DNA of 64,000 bases from Buddleja alternifolia (GCA_019426215.1 CM033394.1:12668195-12732194), one strand, 5' to 3'. Shown: positions 32,273 through 44,974, numbered from the stretch's first letter. The notes: a model not told the origin generated them from the letters alone. Program-made: numbers and translations.

Positions 32273-33530
32273 ATGGTTGGCTCGATTAGCTATATTATGT
32301 GTTAAACATGTTTTATTTACGCGTATGTAAATTGGTTCAAGTTAACAATATGTCCGTCGTTTAAAATAATTGACCTTTTGATTTGGATATATTTGATTGT
32401 TATGATGTTTTTTGTGAAAAACGATTTTGGTTTTGAAAATTTTTATTGAAAAGGATGAATCTTCGGTGTGGGTGGATTTATTTGGATGATGAAGGATGAT
32501 TTTGGATTCACCGGTGGTAGGACGTCGCGAGATGATTGGGCCGAAGGCTCAATTGTCGACTAATTATACCTGGCCCAAGGTGGGATCGATTTTGTCCATT
32601 ATTAACTGAACGAATCACTCATGGATGAAAAGGGGAGAAATCCCGTACAACAACAATTGTTGTCGCCCGCGCCCGCAAGCGAGACCTGGTGGTCTCGCCT
32701 CTGCCGGCGGCTCCTTGGCACGGCCCTGGTAGTGCCTAGGCGCTACAAGGTCAGCGCCTGGGTGTGGGTCTGCTGGCGCCTAGGCGCGGTCGGCAAAATC
32801 AGATCGAAATTTTTTTCTCATTTTTTTATGCCGGAAGGTCGGGTAACCCAAGAACCTGACCCTAGTTGATTGTTTAAAAAATTATAATTTTTGAAAAAGG
32901 GTTTTGGAAATCTATATTATCCCGATAAAATTTGCAATTTTGTTTAGACGACGGATGGGTAAATTTTGGATATCGCAAATATATGTTTGTTGCTTGACAT
33001 GCTTATGTGATGGGGATGAACCATGAGCTTAGTCTATGTTTGTTTGGTTTTCTTTGTATGTAATATTCTAGAGTTGTAAAAATAGTCGGTTTGGCTTTTA
33101 CTTTTCTGTCAAGTAGACTAGTAGTAGATGATAGACTATGTAATCGAAGACGGAGCGAGAAGACGAAACTAAGACTTGAAGACTTGTATGTTGTGGTGGA
33201 ATCCATTGTAATAGTCTATTTGTTTTTACTTTCTAGAATGTCCTGGACCACTTTGGCTCAGTGGGTTAGTAGGTTAGGGCTCGAGGTTTCATCCTCGATT
33301 TACGGTTTTATGGGATATTTATTTATCTTTTCAATACGATATGTGATGTGTTGTGAGATGTATGCATAGGATAGATAACTAAACAAGATAATAGTAAAAC
33401 TGACGAGACCTGCATATATGCAATGTAATACCCTCTTTGAATCATATTAGGCTAATGTGGGAATAGAATTGAAGTTCTGTTTCCATTCCTTCAATCATAA
33501 GTAGTTGCCATGTGATATGCCGCTGAAGTT
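32273..33530. other. Unidentified segment in place of the T6 LTR end
   Basis: It does not match the rest of the T6-family LTR, nor anything else here that I recognise. A GC-rich cluster at 32690-32792 holds TGCCTAGGCGCT and GGCGCCTAGGCGC (32775-32787), like the palindromes of T4. A tRNA-like A box (TGGCTCAGTGG, 33254-33264) and a weak B-box-like stretch 20 bases on (33285-33295) lie near its end. It could be a replaced or inserted piece of another element. Confidence 0.45.
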
Positions 33531-33541
33531 CAAATCCATTT

Positions 33542-33814
33542 GCTCAGAAAATGGGGTGGGATGAATTACTAAGCATTTGATGCCCTATGGGATCATTGGT
33601 TTCATTACTTAGCTCAGAAAATGGGGGTAATGGAATTGATGATTGACCAAGGGATATTTGATGGGTCGAGCCTAACATCGACTACCATGTGTTAGCTCAA
33701 AAAATGGGGCACCTGTGAAAGATGAGGAAAAAGATCTTGAGAACTACCAAGAAAGATAGAAGGCCCGGTAAGGCTAGTATTTGAACTAGTCATATGTTAG
33801 CTCAGAAAATGGGG
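33542..33814 (+). repeat. Four spaced copies of GCTCAGAAAATGGGG in the T6 leader
   Basis: Copies start at 33542, 33612, 33695 and 33800, the third with one change. Spacing is 70, 83 and 105 bp. They lie in the untranslated leader before gag. Confidence 0.8.
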
Positions 33815-34004
33815 CATATGATGAAGTTTGGACAGATCTCAAGCCTACAAAAGAATTAACTATTCTTCGAATCACACCAAGAAGGTGGTGGGATTTGGAA
33901 AAATAGTGGGAGACTTGTACAATTAAAGACCAAATTGTATAAGAACTTTTATTTGAAAATAAGTTACTTATTGTCCGCCTCGTACATTTTGTAAATAACA
34001 CGAT

Positions 34005-35800
34005 ATGTCTAATCCATTCAAAACAATTCTCAAAACAAACAAGTTAACCGGTCCCAACTTCGAAGATTGGTTTCGTAACCTTAAGATTATCCTTTTATCT
34101 CTGAGAAAGGGGTATGTCCTTGATATACCAGTACAAGAAGAGCTGGAAGAGGATTCATCTGATGATGAGAAATTCCAGTACCAGCAATGGAAAGAAGATG
34201 ATATGCAAGTGCGATGTCTCATGTTGGCTTCAATGAGCAATGAATTGCAAAGGCAACACGAGACGATCGAGAACTCTGCATCGATTCTTCTCTATTTGCA
34301 AGAGTTGTATGGTACTAAATCTAGGAGAGAGAGATTTGCAATCTCAATGGAGCTTTTCAGGGTTCACATGAGTGATGGCTCTGATGTAAGTACGCACGTT
34401 CTCAAGATGATAGGGCTGATTGAAAAGTTAGCTAATCTTGGTGTGGTGCTTAGTGACGAGTTGTCCATGGACTTGGTCCTACAGTCACTCCTTAGTTCTT
34501 ATGACCAATTTTTGGTCAACTTCAACATGAATCAACTTGAAGCTAAGCTTCTTGAGTTGTTGAACATGCTGAAGATGGCTGAAAGCACTATAAAGAGAGA
34601 CAAGTCGGTGCTTCTTATGAATTCATCTTCGAAGCCTAAAAAGGCTAACAAGAAGAAGAACAAGACTAAGAAACTGAAAGGCAAAGGAGGAATCAAGAAG
34701 GGTAAGAAAGCTAAATCAGATAAGTGCTTCAAATGTGGGAAGACTGGGCACAGGCAAAGGAACTGTAAAGAGCCATCGACTCAAGGTACGTTCTTTGTTG
34801 AAGTCCACTTTTCGGGTAACGATTCTTCTTGGATTCTAGATAATGGATGTGGAGTTCATATCTGCAATAACTTGCAGGAGATGATAAGAATCAAGGAGCT
34901 AACTAGAGGAGACATGACCGTGCGGATGGGAAATGGAGCACGGGTTGCTACCAAAGCCGTGGGGACGATCTACTTAGGGATAGGAGATAGAAATTTAGAA
35001 TTAAATTCTGTTTACTTTGTTCCTGAAATAATAAGAAACATTATCTGGATTCCGATTTTGGATCGAGAGGATTATTGTTTTGAGATTCGTAATAAAACTT
35101 TGTTTTTATCTTATGAATCATCTCTTATTATGGAATCAAAATTGCAAGATGGAGTTTATACTATTTTCCCAACAATTTCTAATCTCAATATTCAACAAAG
35201 AAATAAACGTAAACGAGATAATCAAACAGACGCACTAATGTGGGACGAGAGACTAGGTCATATCTCCAAAGAAAGAGTTCGAAGCTTGGCAACTCATTTA
35301 GGTCTCCAAAACTTAGATGAATTGACAACTTACGAATCGTGTCTCAAAGGGAAAATGACCAAGTTACCATTTTCGGGTAAAGCGGAACGAGCCACAAGTC
35401 CATTGGATTTCATCCATATGGATGTGTGCAGCCCTATGAGCATAAATGCTCGAGGAGGGTTTAGCTACTTCATAACCTTCACCGACGATTACTCTCAATA
35501 TGGTTACGTATATTTGATGAGATATAAATCTGAATCCTTTGAGAGATTTAAGGAGTTTAGATATGAGGTAGAGAAGCAACTTGGAAAAAGTATCAAAGCT
35601 CTTTGATCTGATCGGGGAGGAGAATACTTGTCTTCTGATTTCATTGATTATCTTAAAGAGAATGGGATTCTCTCATAGTGGACTCCGCCAAGCACGTCTC
35701 AACATAATGGGGTAGCCGAGCGAAAGAATCAAATATTGTTGGATATGGTACGATCCATGATGAGTTTCACTGAAGTTCCCAAGTCCATGTGAGGCTATGC
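34005..35800 (+). pseudogene. T6 gag, protease and N-terminal half of integrase
   Basis: A single frame of 533 codons opens at ATG 34005. Residues 1-200 are a copia Gag (NKLTGPNFEDWFRNLKI at the start). A Lys-rich stretch (205-240) leads into a CCHC knuckle CFKCGKTGHRQRNC (241-254). The protease active site reads D-N-G (279-281) where D-S-G is usual. The GAG-pre-integrase part (LGHISKERVRSL) and the integrase core (HMDVCSPMS) follow. Stops are a TGA at 35604-35606, in front of SDRGGEYLS, and a TAG near 35678. HNGVAERKNQ retains the third catalytic residue. The frame is cut at 35800 by a solo LTR. Confidence 0.92.
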
Positions 35801-37331
35801 TATTAGGAATTTCATGTTAGATGTTTTGATGATGACAATGATGATTACTTGTTAGACCCCATAATATGTAAGTTTGATTTTAGTAGAAATCATGTATAAG
35901 CTTTGAGCGTTAGAATTGTAATAGGCTTTGTTTTATTTTTATTCTAGAGTGTTAGGCTAAGTTTTCTTAGATTGAACGTCTGATAATTTCTGAGTGAGTT
36001 TATCAATAGTTAAGTTTGAAGACCCAAGCGCCTGAAGTCTGAATGATGATAAAGATTCCAAGCGTCCAAACGACCAGCTATATCAAGTTTTCACTAGGAC
36101 TGAAGTTATTCAAGGATGAATGAGCGTCTATCAATGACTGATTTCACCTGAATTTATTTCTAAGTTCAGAAGGAGTTTAATGCAAATATTCTCAGTGCAT
36201 TAAATGTCAACGGGCATTTAATTCAAATGCATTACATGCTGATAAGAGCATTAAATTTGATAAGCTCTTTCGGACGTACGGAGAAGCCACCCTATTGGAC
36301 TGTCAACTTTCACTGACTGCAACACCAACTTTTGTGCAGCAAATTTTCAGGAAAAAGGACAAAAGTTGTTCACTCGCGAAAGTGAGAGACACGCGCTTGT
36401 GCATGTGTCAAATGGACACTTTTTCCAAGAATGCCTATAAATAGGACTTCAACAACAAGCCAATATACTAGATTGATTCCAAGCCAAATTGCTGTTGCAT
36501 TGAAGTCTCATTTCATAAAACTCTCAAAAAAGCCAGAACATTCAAGCAAACATTTTCTTTGCTTTTCTTAAATTCCAGAGACAGTCAATCAATATCTCAA
36601 ACTTTCTTTTCAGAGAAACCTTCATTACTATTGAGATATTCCCAGTTGTTTGAACTTTATCAAAATCAAACAAACCGTTTTTAAAAAACTCATCCAAGCG
36701 TCGCTATCTGTGTGAAGTCGAAGTTGGATACTTGCATTATTTCTGGGTGAAAAAAGCAAGGGGATAGAAGTGATTTGGAGCAGAAATTTGTGTGTGATCA
36801 AGGAGCTCAAGTCATTGACATCCATCTCTCCCTAATTTGTAGAAGATTCTGTTTGATTCTTTAAGAATCATTTTAGTGGATTGCCTCCAAGTGGTCAAGG
36901 AGAAGAGGGACGTAGTTGGTATTACACCACCTAACGAACCTTACAAATATTGTGTTATTTACTTTACAGTCAATTCCATTATTATCATATCATTGCATAA
37001 ATTGATTAAGTTAAACACAATCAAAAGCCAAGAAACTAAGAAACAGTTTGTGACGCTAAAAGCTTTCAAACAAGAAGACTATAAAATCAATTCCGTTGTG
37101 CTAACACTGATCAAAGAAGTGAAAGCTTAAACCTATTTGGTTATAGTATTCAAATCTTGAAGTCTAAGTTATCTTTCTAAAAACAGTCTTCAATAGACGC
37201 TCAGTTAAACGCCTACTTCTCAAGCATCCAACACATTTTTAATACGAATTTTCGATGTCGAAAAAGACTTCAGGGTCTATTCAACCCCCCCCCCCCTTTT
37301 AGACCCTTTCGTATGACACTTGGGACCAACA
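35801..37331 (+). repeat. Solo LTR of the T9 family, TSD TATGC, in T6 integrase
   Basis: It starts TATTAGGAATTTC (TG mutated to TA) and ends GGGACCAACA, 1,531 bp. TATGC flanks it at 35796-35800 and 37332-37336. Reading across from 35800 to 37337 restores the integrase wording (GYA then LEMATYLLN). TATAAATA lies at 36436-36443, and a C-run near the 3' end at 37286-37297. Confidence 0.95.
36436..36443 (+). promoter_or_regulatory. TATA box in T9-family solo LTR
   Basis: TATAAATA in AATGCCTATAAATAGGAC, identical in context to both T9 LTRs. Confidence 0.65.
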
Positions 37332-37336
37332 TATGC

Positions 37337-39405
37337 GCTTGAAATGGCAACCTATCTATTGAATAGGGCTTCGTCCAAGGCTATGCCCAAGATCCCATAT
37401 GAAACTTGGTGTGGAAAGTCACCCTCGTATGCTCACTTGAGAATATGGGGGTGCCCTGATTATGTAAAGCATTTAGTGAGAGACAAATCGAATCCCAAAT
37501 CCTCTTTGTGTTATTTTATAGGGTATTCAAAGGAAACTATTGGATACTACTTCTACAACCCTGTGGAATAAAAAGTGATTATTTCAAGAAATGCCAATTT
37601 CCTAGAAAAAAGATTCCTTTTGGATAGGAAAGGCGAGGCTGTAGAACTTGATGAGATGAATCCAAGTGATTCGAATTAAGGAGTGGAAAATAACCCACTT
37701 GACACCAATGAAGCTAATTCCGATATACCTACTAAGAACACACAACCCTTGAGGAGATCTGAAAGAGTCTAAAGGCACCTGAAAGATGGCTTGGCCTATT
37801 GGAAGAAAAGAACTCAGAAGATCCTCCCCTAGACTTTGATCCAAAGAGTTATAAGGAAGCAATGTCTGACATTGATTTGGGAAAATGGCTTGAAGCCATG
37901 AAGTCTGAAATGGACTCAAACAAGGTATGGACCTTGGTAGACCCACCAGAGGGCGTGAAACTCATTGGCTGTAAGTGGGTTTATTAGTGGAAGCTTGGAG
38001 TCGATGGAGAGGTGGCTACCCATAAAGCACGCGTCGTGGCAAAAGGATTCACTCAGAGTCACGACATTGACTATAAGGAAACCTTCTCGCCAGTGGTGAT
38101 GCTGAAATCCATTAGGATTCTGCTTGCTATATCTGCACTTCTCAATTTTGAGATCTGGCAGATGGATGTAAAGACTGCATTCCTCAATGGGGAGGTTGAG
38201 GAAGAGTTATACATGCAACAGCCAGAGGGCTTTACATCCGAAATGAGCGAACACAAAGTGTGTAAGCTCCAAAGGTCCATTTTTGGATTAAAGCAGGCTT
38301 CCCGAAGTTGGAATAAATGGTTTGGCACTGTCATACAGGAGTATGGATTGTGCAAAATGTTGAAGAGGCTTGTGTCTACAAGAAGGTTAGTGGGAGCATG
38401 GTTACATTTCTCATACTTTACGTTGATGATATTCTTTTGATCGGAAACAGTATTGGAATGATGCAGTCGACTAAAGTATGGCTCTCTAAACAATTTTCCA
38501 TGAAGGATATGGGAGAGGCATCCTACGTATTTGGTATGAAGATATACCGACAGAAATCGAGTAGGCTACTGGGACTCTCCCAATCCGCATACATTGATCA
38601 CGTACTTAAGAGATTTAAGATGGAAGAATCCAAGAGAGGATTCTTGCCAATGGGACATGGGATTACACTTTCCAAGTCGATGTCCCCTAAGACTGGAGAA
38701 AAAAGAGTAAGAATGTCCCAAATACCTTATGCCTCAGCTATAGGTAGCATAATGTACGCGATGATATGCACAAAACCCGATGTGGCGTACGCATTGAGTG
38801 TATGCAGCCGTTATCAGGCTTATCCCGGTGAGAAGCACTAGAATGCAGCAAAAGCGATCCTTAAGTACCTTAACAGGACTAAGGACATGTTTTTGATATA
38901 TGGACGTGGAAAATTGGATTTAGAGGGATACACCGATTCGAGTTTCCAAACAGATGTGGACGACTCAAAGTCGATCTCAGGATTTGTCTATCAGCTCAAT
39001 GGAGGAGGAGTCAGCTGGAAAAGTTCCAAGCAAGCAACTGTGGCGGACTCCACCACTGAAGCAAAATATATTGCAGCTTTAGAGGCTGCGAAGGAAACTG
39101 TTTGGATAAGGAACTTCATCCAAGAATTGGGTGTAGTTCCATCTGTTGTAGACGCAGTACCTTTGTATAGTGATAATAACAGGGCTATTGCGCAAGCAAA
39201 GGAGCCAAGGTCTCATCAGAAATCCAAGCACATACAGAGGCGATACCACTTGATCCGGGAGATCATTGGGAGAGGTGACGTTTGAGTGGAACGTGTGGAC
39301 TCGGCAGACAATGTGGCGGATCTGGTCACCAAACTCTTAAGTCAAAAAGTATTTGAAGGACATCTAGGGAGAATGGGCCTCAAGTACATGGGCAATTGGC
39401 ACTAG
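37337..39405 (+). pseudogene. T6 integrase C-terminus, reverse transcriptase and RNase H
   Basis: It continues from the solo LTR. The integrase end has WGCPDYVKH and YFIGYSKETIGYYFY, then a TAA (37569-37571). RT starts in another frame with MDSNKVWTLVDPPEG, a TAG at 37985, then WQMDVKTAFLNGE and GLKQASRSWN. After a frame change near 38340 it gives LYVDDILLIGN, the catalytic YVDD. RNase H shows GYTDSSFQTDVDDSKSISGF, STTEAKYIA and SKHIQRRYH. Further stops lie at 38841 and 39285. Pol ends with a TAG at 39403-39405, just before the PPT. Three different frames are used. Confidence 0.9.
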
Positions 39406-39419
39406 GTCAAGTGCGAGAT
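39406..39419 (+). other. T6 polypurine tract
   Basis: CAAGTGCGAGAT directly before TGTTAGAG. Related elements have the same box with GGG. Confidence 0.75.
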
Positions 39420-41256
39420 TGTTAGAGTTTATGCCCGGCGCACCAATTTTAGGCACCATTCTATGTAATAACAACTCTAGCTAAATGATCTTTTTCATGT
39501 AAATAAAGTTAATCTTGTGGAATTCTTTATTGGTGTATATAGCTTGGTCTTAACTTAGAAAAAAGTCCTGAAGGATCACACATAGCTATGGGACATCATT
39601 GCGCATCGGGAATGGCAATGATGGAATATGTGTCTAAGGCTGTGATCCTTAAACATATGTTCCAAGTCGTGAATGGGCTCGTCGAGATGGAGGGATATCG
39701 ATGAGACCCAAAAGACTTGCTTATATGATGCATACTCTTGATAGAGTGTATCTCGTTCCATAGATATTGGCACGGTGAAAGCCTATGCATGTATGAGGGT
39801 TCCTATTGTGGGAATAGGTATACTGAACATCCCTATGGAAGTTCCATTAAATGGAATTCCAATCGAATCTAGAACTTCCAGTGGTGTTGTAGTATAAGAG
39901 TAATCCTTAGAACCCGAGGTTCCATTGGATGTCTTATACACAATCGAACATGTCTTGATTTGTTACATGATTACTTAGATGATCACAAATGAGCAAAATC
40001 AGACATGAGCTGATTGTGTATGAAGGCACGTGAGAATCAAGATGGGATCTATCTCTGACATTAGTCTTGTCAGTGAATCTCCTATGTTTACATAGTGAAT
40101 CAACTTTAGGAATCTTCGGCCAAAGTATGATATCTAAAGAGGCGCAGGGTTTCCTCGTTTAGATAGTCAAAAGTCGATCTCACTGTATTTGGAAAATATA
40201 GTTATTGAATTAGTAGAGCTTCGGCCTTAGCCACTGCTCTAGATTCAATCGGGAGGGTTTGATGGAGGGACCATACTTATACAAGGATCAAGATCACGAA
40301 AGGCGTATCTTTATCTTCGTCTTTGTCCAGATCTTCGTGGCCTATTTCTAGACAGTAACCACGATTTGTAAGTGTCGAGATTAATATGGTGATTAATTCG
40401 TGGCTTGATTAAATCAAATGAATGATGTAATCTAGTGCTTTCTATTTTAGGAAAGCACACTAGCACTTTGGGAAAGTGTACTTACTACTAGATAGTACAC
40501 GAGACTAAAGGGTCACACACTTAATTCGTGAGAGTCACTGCTTATATGATGTGATTAATCAATTTGAGGAAATTGAGGAAGTTAGGAAAGTCTAGTCCTT
40601 TCCTAATATGGAATATAAATTAACTGAGGGGATTCAATTAATTCGACTATTTTAATTAATCTTGTAGAAATAATTAAATTAATGGACCTAGTAGAGTCCA
40701 AATATTTATTTAGTCGGGCTTGGTCCAAGTTAAATAAATAAGTCAATTGGAATAAGTGAATATAATTAAACGGGTTTTAATTATATGGGAATATTTAATT
40801 GATGGGTTTAGCCCATAATTAAATATGGAGTCAAGAATTCATTCTTGGACTTCGATTAAGGGTGATGGCCGATTTTTAGGGCCTTGGCAGCTGGATTTCG
40901 AAATCTAGGAGAAGAGGGAAAGGGTTTTCTTCTTCTCCAAGTCTTGCAGATAAATAAGGACTCTAGGGTTCCTATTCTATAAGTATGTGAGTGCAAGACT
41001 AAAACCCTAAGTTTTTGAAGAGTGCAAATTTCGAACCTCAACCAAAAAATTAGGAGAGAATTTTCTTTGTCATCCTTAAGCCAAAAATCGGCCCCTTCCC
41101 TTGTTCCACTACGACATCGTTTTGTTCATGTGTTGAACTGAATGATTCACATACTCCATCCCATCACATAATCAAGCATAGGTTTTAGACTTTGACCTAT
41201 TTCGTTGGCTAGCACCAATAATGAAGTAGGTGGTGACTTGAACGAGATGTGGATAC
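39420..41256 (+). repeat. T6 3' LTR, first 1,837 bp, interrupted by T7
   Basis: It starts TGTTAGAGTTTATGCCC and can be followed alongside the solo LTR at 25922 for its full visible length. It stops at GGATAC (41256), where the solo LTR continues with ATCTTAGAG. T7 starts there, so GATAC (41252-41256) should be the T7 TSD and the LTR should resume with GATACATCTT beyond the window. Confidence 0.9.
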
Positions 41257-42918
41257 TGTTAGGAATCCCGTACAGGAAAATAGAGAATTGCAGCGGAAGA
41301 TTCGAGGATTCTTACCGGTAGATCCAAAAAACAGATCTAATGATTTTTCAAGGGTTTTGCGAAAATTTGAACGAATAAACATACCCTTTTGATTCGTGTA
41401 TTGATTCGGCAGAACAGCAATGCTCTAAGGGCTCCTGTCTCTAAAGCTTCACGTGAAATGAGTCTTCCATAGATCCCGAGACTTCTCTTTCTTTTACAGT
41501 AGTGGACGGCTAGAGAGGTGAGAAGGGAGAGAGTTCTTTTCTTTTTGTGTTGTGTAATGTTATCTTGTTACTTAGGGTTTGTTCCACTATAGGAGTCCTT
41601 TTAAACTCAACTAACTTGTGGAATAAGTTGGAGGCAACTCTAAAAAGCCCTAAGTGGCCGCCCCTCCTAGGGTTGCCTTGGACTGGGTGGGCTTTTAATT
41701 TGCTTGTCTAATTTCTAGCCCATCTGTACATATTTAAATTTAAATCCAATTTAAATATAATATATACTATTAATTAGTTCCAATTAATTAATGTACTAAT
41801 CAAATAATTTAATTTAGTCCAATTAAATTAAATATTTAATTAATTGATTTAGTCTAATTAAATCAGTCAGTCCATTTGATTCTTTCTAAAAGATTTACAC
41901 AAAAAGATACATCCCGCTCGTTTCTTATAGCGTGACTCTTTAGTTTCGTCTCAATTGGCAACGAGAGGAATTACCTAAGGATGTGAGTGTCACCTAGCCA
42001 GTCTCATGGACTCACATCGTAACCCAATTTAGTACGAAATGAACGAATCATTTTACGAACCTCTTGATCATAAATGACGTATGAGTATAAGCCCTTCACT
42101 GACGTATTCCGATCAAGTTCGAGTCATGGAAACTGTCAAACTCACTAAACTTGATCCTGTGCATTAGATTATAGCATAATGAAATTACTAAACTACCCTC
42201 AATGTCCCACATGAGTTAGTTGTTATGTTTTGGCCAAAGACTTATTATTTGATTAGCCTATAATCGCACAGGATACTTTCTCGTTTACTATCGAGACAGT
42301 GAATCCCATCTTGGCGATCACTGATCAACTGCTACTTGTCTCATTGATATCGCACTTCGAGGTCGACCCCACCGATGGGTGATATGGGCCTAACTACTTT
42401 GGTAACAGATCCAATAATACAAGCACATTGATCATGAACCCTCAGGTCTAAGGCTCACGCATACTATTACGATCAGTAATCCAATCATTGACAGTCACTG
42501 AGTAAATACCCATGTGATCGGACTACTACGAGCCGTGTTCGAATATGTCAATTCCATTGACATATCTATGATACTTGCTCCCACTATCCCTATAGCGTTC
42601 GACTGACACTCATCGTTAGAGCATGTGTCATACAAGTTGAATATCTTAATGCCCAATTAAGATTCTTTGACTTGCGAACCCTTTTAAGTGATAAGGTGTA
42701 AGACTCTTCCCATGCCACGTCTTTATTCCATAAAGGGCAAAGAGTTAAACCTTTATTCACATGGACTATATGTTCAATACCTATTTAGATGCCATAAAGA
42801 TTTATATGAACAAAATACAGATGCCTTTATTAATATCATTTTAATACTTTGTACAACATAATAAGATACCCTAATCTAACTATTTGTCCTCATTGGCATC
42901 TAGGGCATATACCTAAAA
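41257..42918 (-). repeat. T7 3' LTR (1,662 bp)
   Basis: Plus-strand start TGTTAGGAATCCC; the other end reads ATACCTAAAA where CTAACA is expected, so one terminal CA is mutated. ATCTCCCACTTG follows, the reverse of the copia PPT CAAGTGGGAGAT. An AT-rich stretch of TAATTAA-type repeats lies at 41755-41870. Confidence 0.85.
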
Positions 42919-42930
42919 ATCTCCCACTTG
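42919..42930 (-). other. T7 polypurine tract
   Basis: Minus strand CAAGTGGGAGAT beside the LTR. Confidence 0.85.
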
Positions 42931-42933
42931 CAC

Positions 42934-44974
42934 TTAGTGCCAATCGCTTTGGTATCTTATACTCATCTTCTCAAGATGTTGCTCTAGCACCGCCTGCGCT
43001 AATGGCTTAGTGAGTGGGTCAGCTACATTATCCGCTGAGGCTATTTTCTACACTGCGATGTTGCCTCTTCCAACGATTTCTAGAATTATGTGATATCTCC
43101 TCTCTATGTGTTTGGATTTGTTGTGAGACCTTGGCTCCTTTGCTTGCGCGATAGCTCCGTTGTTGTCACACCATAGTGGCAACGGAGGCTCCATGCTAGG
43201 AACAACTTGAAGTTCAATAATGTACTTCTTTATCCAAACAGCCTCCTTGGCTGCCTTAGAGTCTACCATATATTCCGCTTCAGTGGTCAAATTGGCAGTT
43301 GTGCTTTGCTTGGAACTTTTTCAAGACACTGCTCCACCGTTCAAAGTGAATATGAACCCAGAAGTGGATTTTCGGTCATCGATGTCAGGTGGGAAATCTG
43401 AATCAGTATAACCATCCACTTTCATTTCTCCATTGCCATATGTGAGGATCATATCTTTAGTTCTTCTCAAGTACTTTAAGATTAATTTCATGACCATCCA
43501 ATGTTCTTTGCCTGGGTTAGCTTGAAACCTACTTACTACGCTCACAGCGTATGCAAGATCTGGTCTCGTGCATAACATAGCGTACATGAGACTTCCCACT
43601 GCTGATGCATAGGGGATGGTATTCATTTCTCTTCGATCTTCCTCACTTTGAGGACTCATCTTTTTGGAGAGATGAATTCCATGTCTCATGGGCAAAAGAC
43701 ATCTTTTAGAATTTTCCATCCCAAATCGCTTCAGGACCTTTTCTAAGTAGAGGGCTTGGGAGAGACCTATTGTCTTATTCGATCTATCCCTGTAGATTCG
43801 AATTCCTAGGACATAGGTGGCTTCTCCTAAGTCTTTCATGGAGAATGTGCTTGAAAGCCATGTCTTAACCGAAGTTAGCAAACCTGTATCATTCCCTATA
43901 AGTAGAATGTCGTCCACGTATAGTACAAGGAATGATATCTTGCTCCCACTGACCTTTTTATAGACGCATGGTTCATCCTCTTTTTTTATAAAGCCGTTGT
44001 TTCGTACTTCTTCATCAAAACAAAGGTTCCAACAGTGAGAGGCCTGCCTCAGTCCATAAATGGACCTATTTAACTTGCAGACCTTATGAGAATCGGCATT
44101 GGATAGAAAACCTTTGGGCTGCTCCATATAGATATCCTCCTCAAGGAATCCATTTACGAAGGCGGTTTTCACATCCATTTGCCAGATCTCATAATCCAGG
44201 TATGCAGCTATTAAAAGTAGAATTCTAATGGATTTGATCATAGCTACTGGTGAAAAGGTTTCCTCATAGCCAATGCCCTACTTCTGACTATACCCTTTCG
44301 CCACTAGCCTGGCCTTATAGGTATCCACCTTGCCATCCGGACCTATCGTTCTCTTATAGATTCATTTTCATCCAATAGGTACAATACCTTTGAGAGGATC
44401 TACTAGATTCCAAACTTGGTTCGAATACATCGAATCCATTTCCACTTTCATAGTTTTATGCTATTTTGTAGAATCCATATCCATCATTGCATGGTCATAA
44501 CTAGAGGGATCATCTCCATGGTTTCCCTATGCTACTGCATACAAATTATGCTCCCCTTGTAGCAGAGAACCATATCTCACAGGCGGTTGAGATACTCTAG
44601 TAGACCTGCGCACTGATGGCTGTGTTGTTTCTGGGTCGAATTGGGTCTCTTGAACAGTGACTTCCACAGGGGATTCATTTTGTTCTTGTAGAACAATACT
44701 TCTACCAGCTCCTCCTTCTCAAATGAATTATTCTTCGAGAAAGATTGCCTGTAAGGCAACAATGATTCTCTGATCATCGGGAAGGTAGAAAAGGTATCCA
44801 ATGGAATCCTCGGGATATCCAACGAATCGCCCTTTCATGGACCTAGACTCCAATTTCTCTGCCTTGGTCTTTTTCACATAAGTTGGGCAACCCCATATTC
44901 TTATGTGTTTCAGATTAGGCTTCCTTCCACGCCATATCTGATACGGTGTTCTAGGAACAGATTTGGAGGGACAT
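42934..44974 (-). pseudogene. T7 pol: integrase C-terminus, reverse transcriptase, RNase H
   Basis: Read on the minus strand from 44974. It opens inside integrase (WRGRKPNLKHIRIWGCPTYVK), with a frame change near 44800 and a poorly preserved spacer. RT begins near 44420, with stops before KSIRILL. A clean 306-codon stretch (43321-44241) has WQMDVKTAFVNGF, GLRQASHCWN and LYVDDILLIGND, so the catalytic YVDD is intact. RNase H follows with GYTDSDF, a TGA at 43321-43323 where Trp is usual, TTEAEYM and SKHIERRYH. A further stop is at 43048-43050, and pol ends at a TAA at 42934-42936, next to the PPT. Confidence 0.9.

Larger units (their letters stand above)
31642..41256 (+). mobile_element. T6: Ty1/copia element, interrupted in its 3' LTR
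   Basis: A plus-strand copia element with a partial 5' LTR (31642-32272), leader, gag-pol (34005-39405, broken by a solo LTR) and a 3' LTR (39420 onward) that T7 interrupts at 41257. The order protease, integrase, RT, RNase H is the copia order. It is inserted into T5 at 31641/31642. The end of its 3' LTR and right TSD should lie beyond the window. Confidence 0.88.
41257..44974 (-). mobile_element. T7: Ty1/copia element, 3' part
   Basis: A minus-strand copia element with its 3' LTR at 41257-42918 and pol at 42934-44974, cut in the integrase region by T8. Its 5' half (rest of integrase, protease, gag, 5' LTR) should lie beyond the window. It is related to T6 in pol (KSIRILL, YVDDILLIGN and SKHIERRYH are shared) but has a different LTR. 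Confidence 0.88.

Noticed and set aside
32621..32869. 82-codon ORF in a GC-rich stretch
   Set aside because: Low-information sequence around the GGCGCCTAGGCGC motif, no family, and no supporting context.
34005..35606. A host gene with a CCHC zinc finger
   Set aside because: The frame continues into protease and integrase motifs, so it is copia gag-pol.
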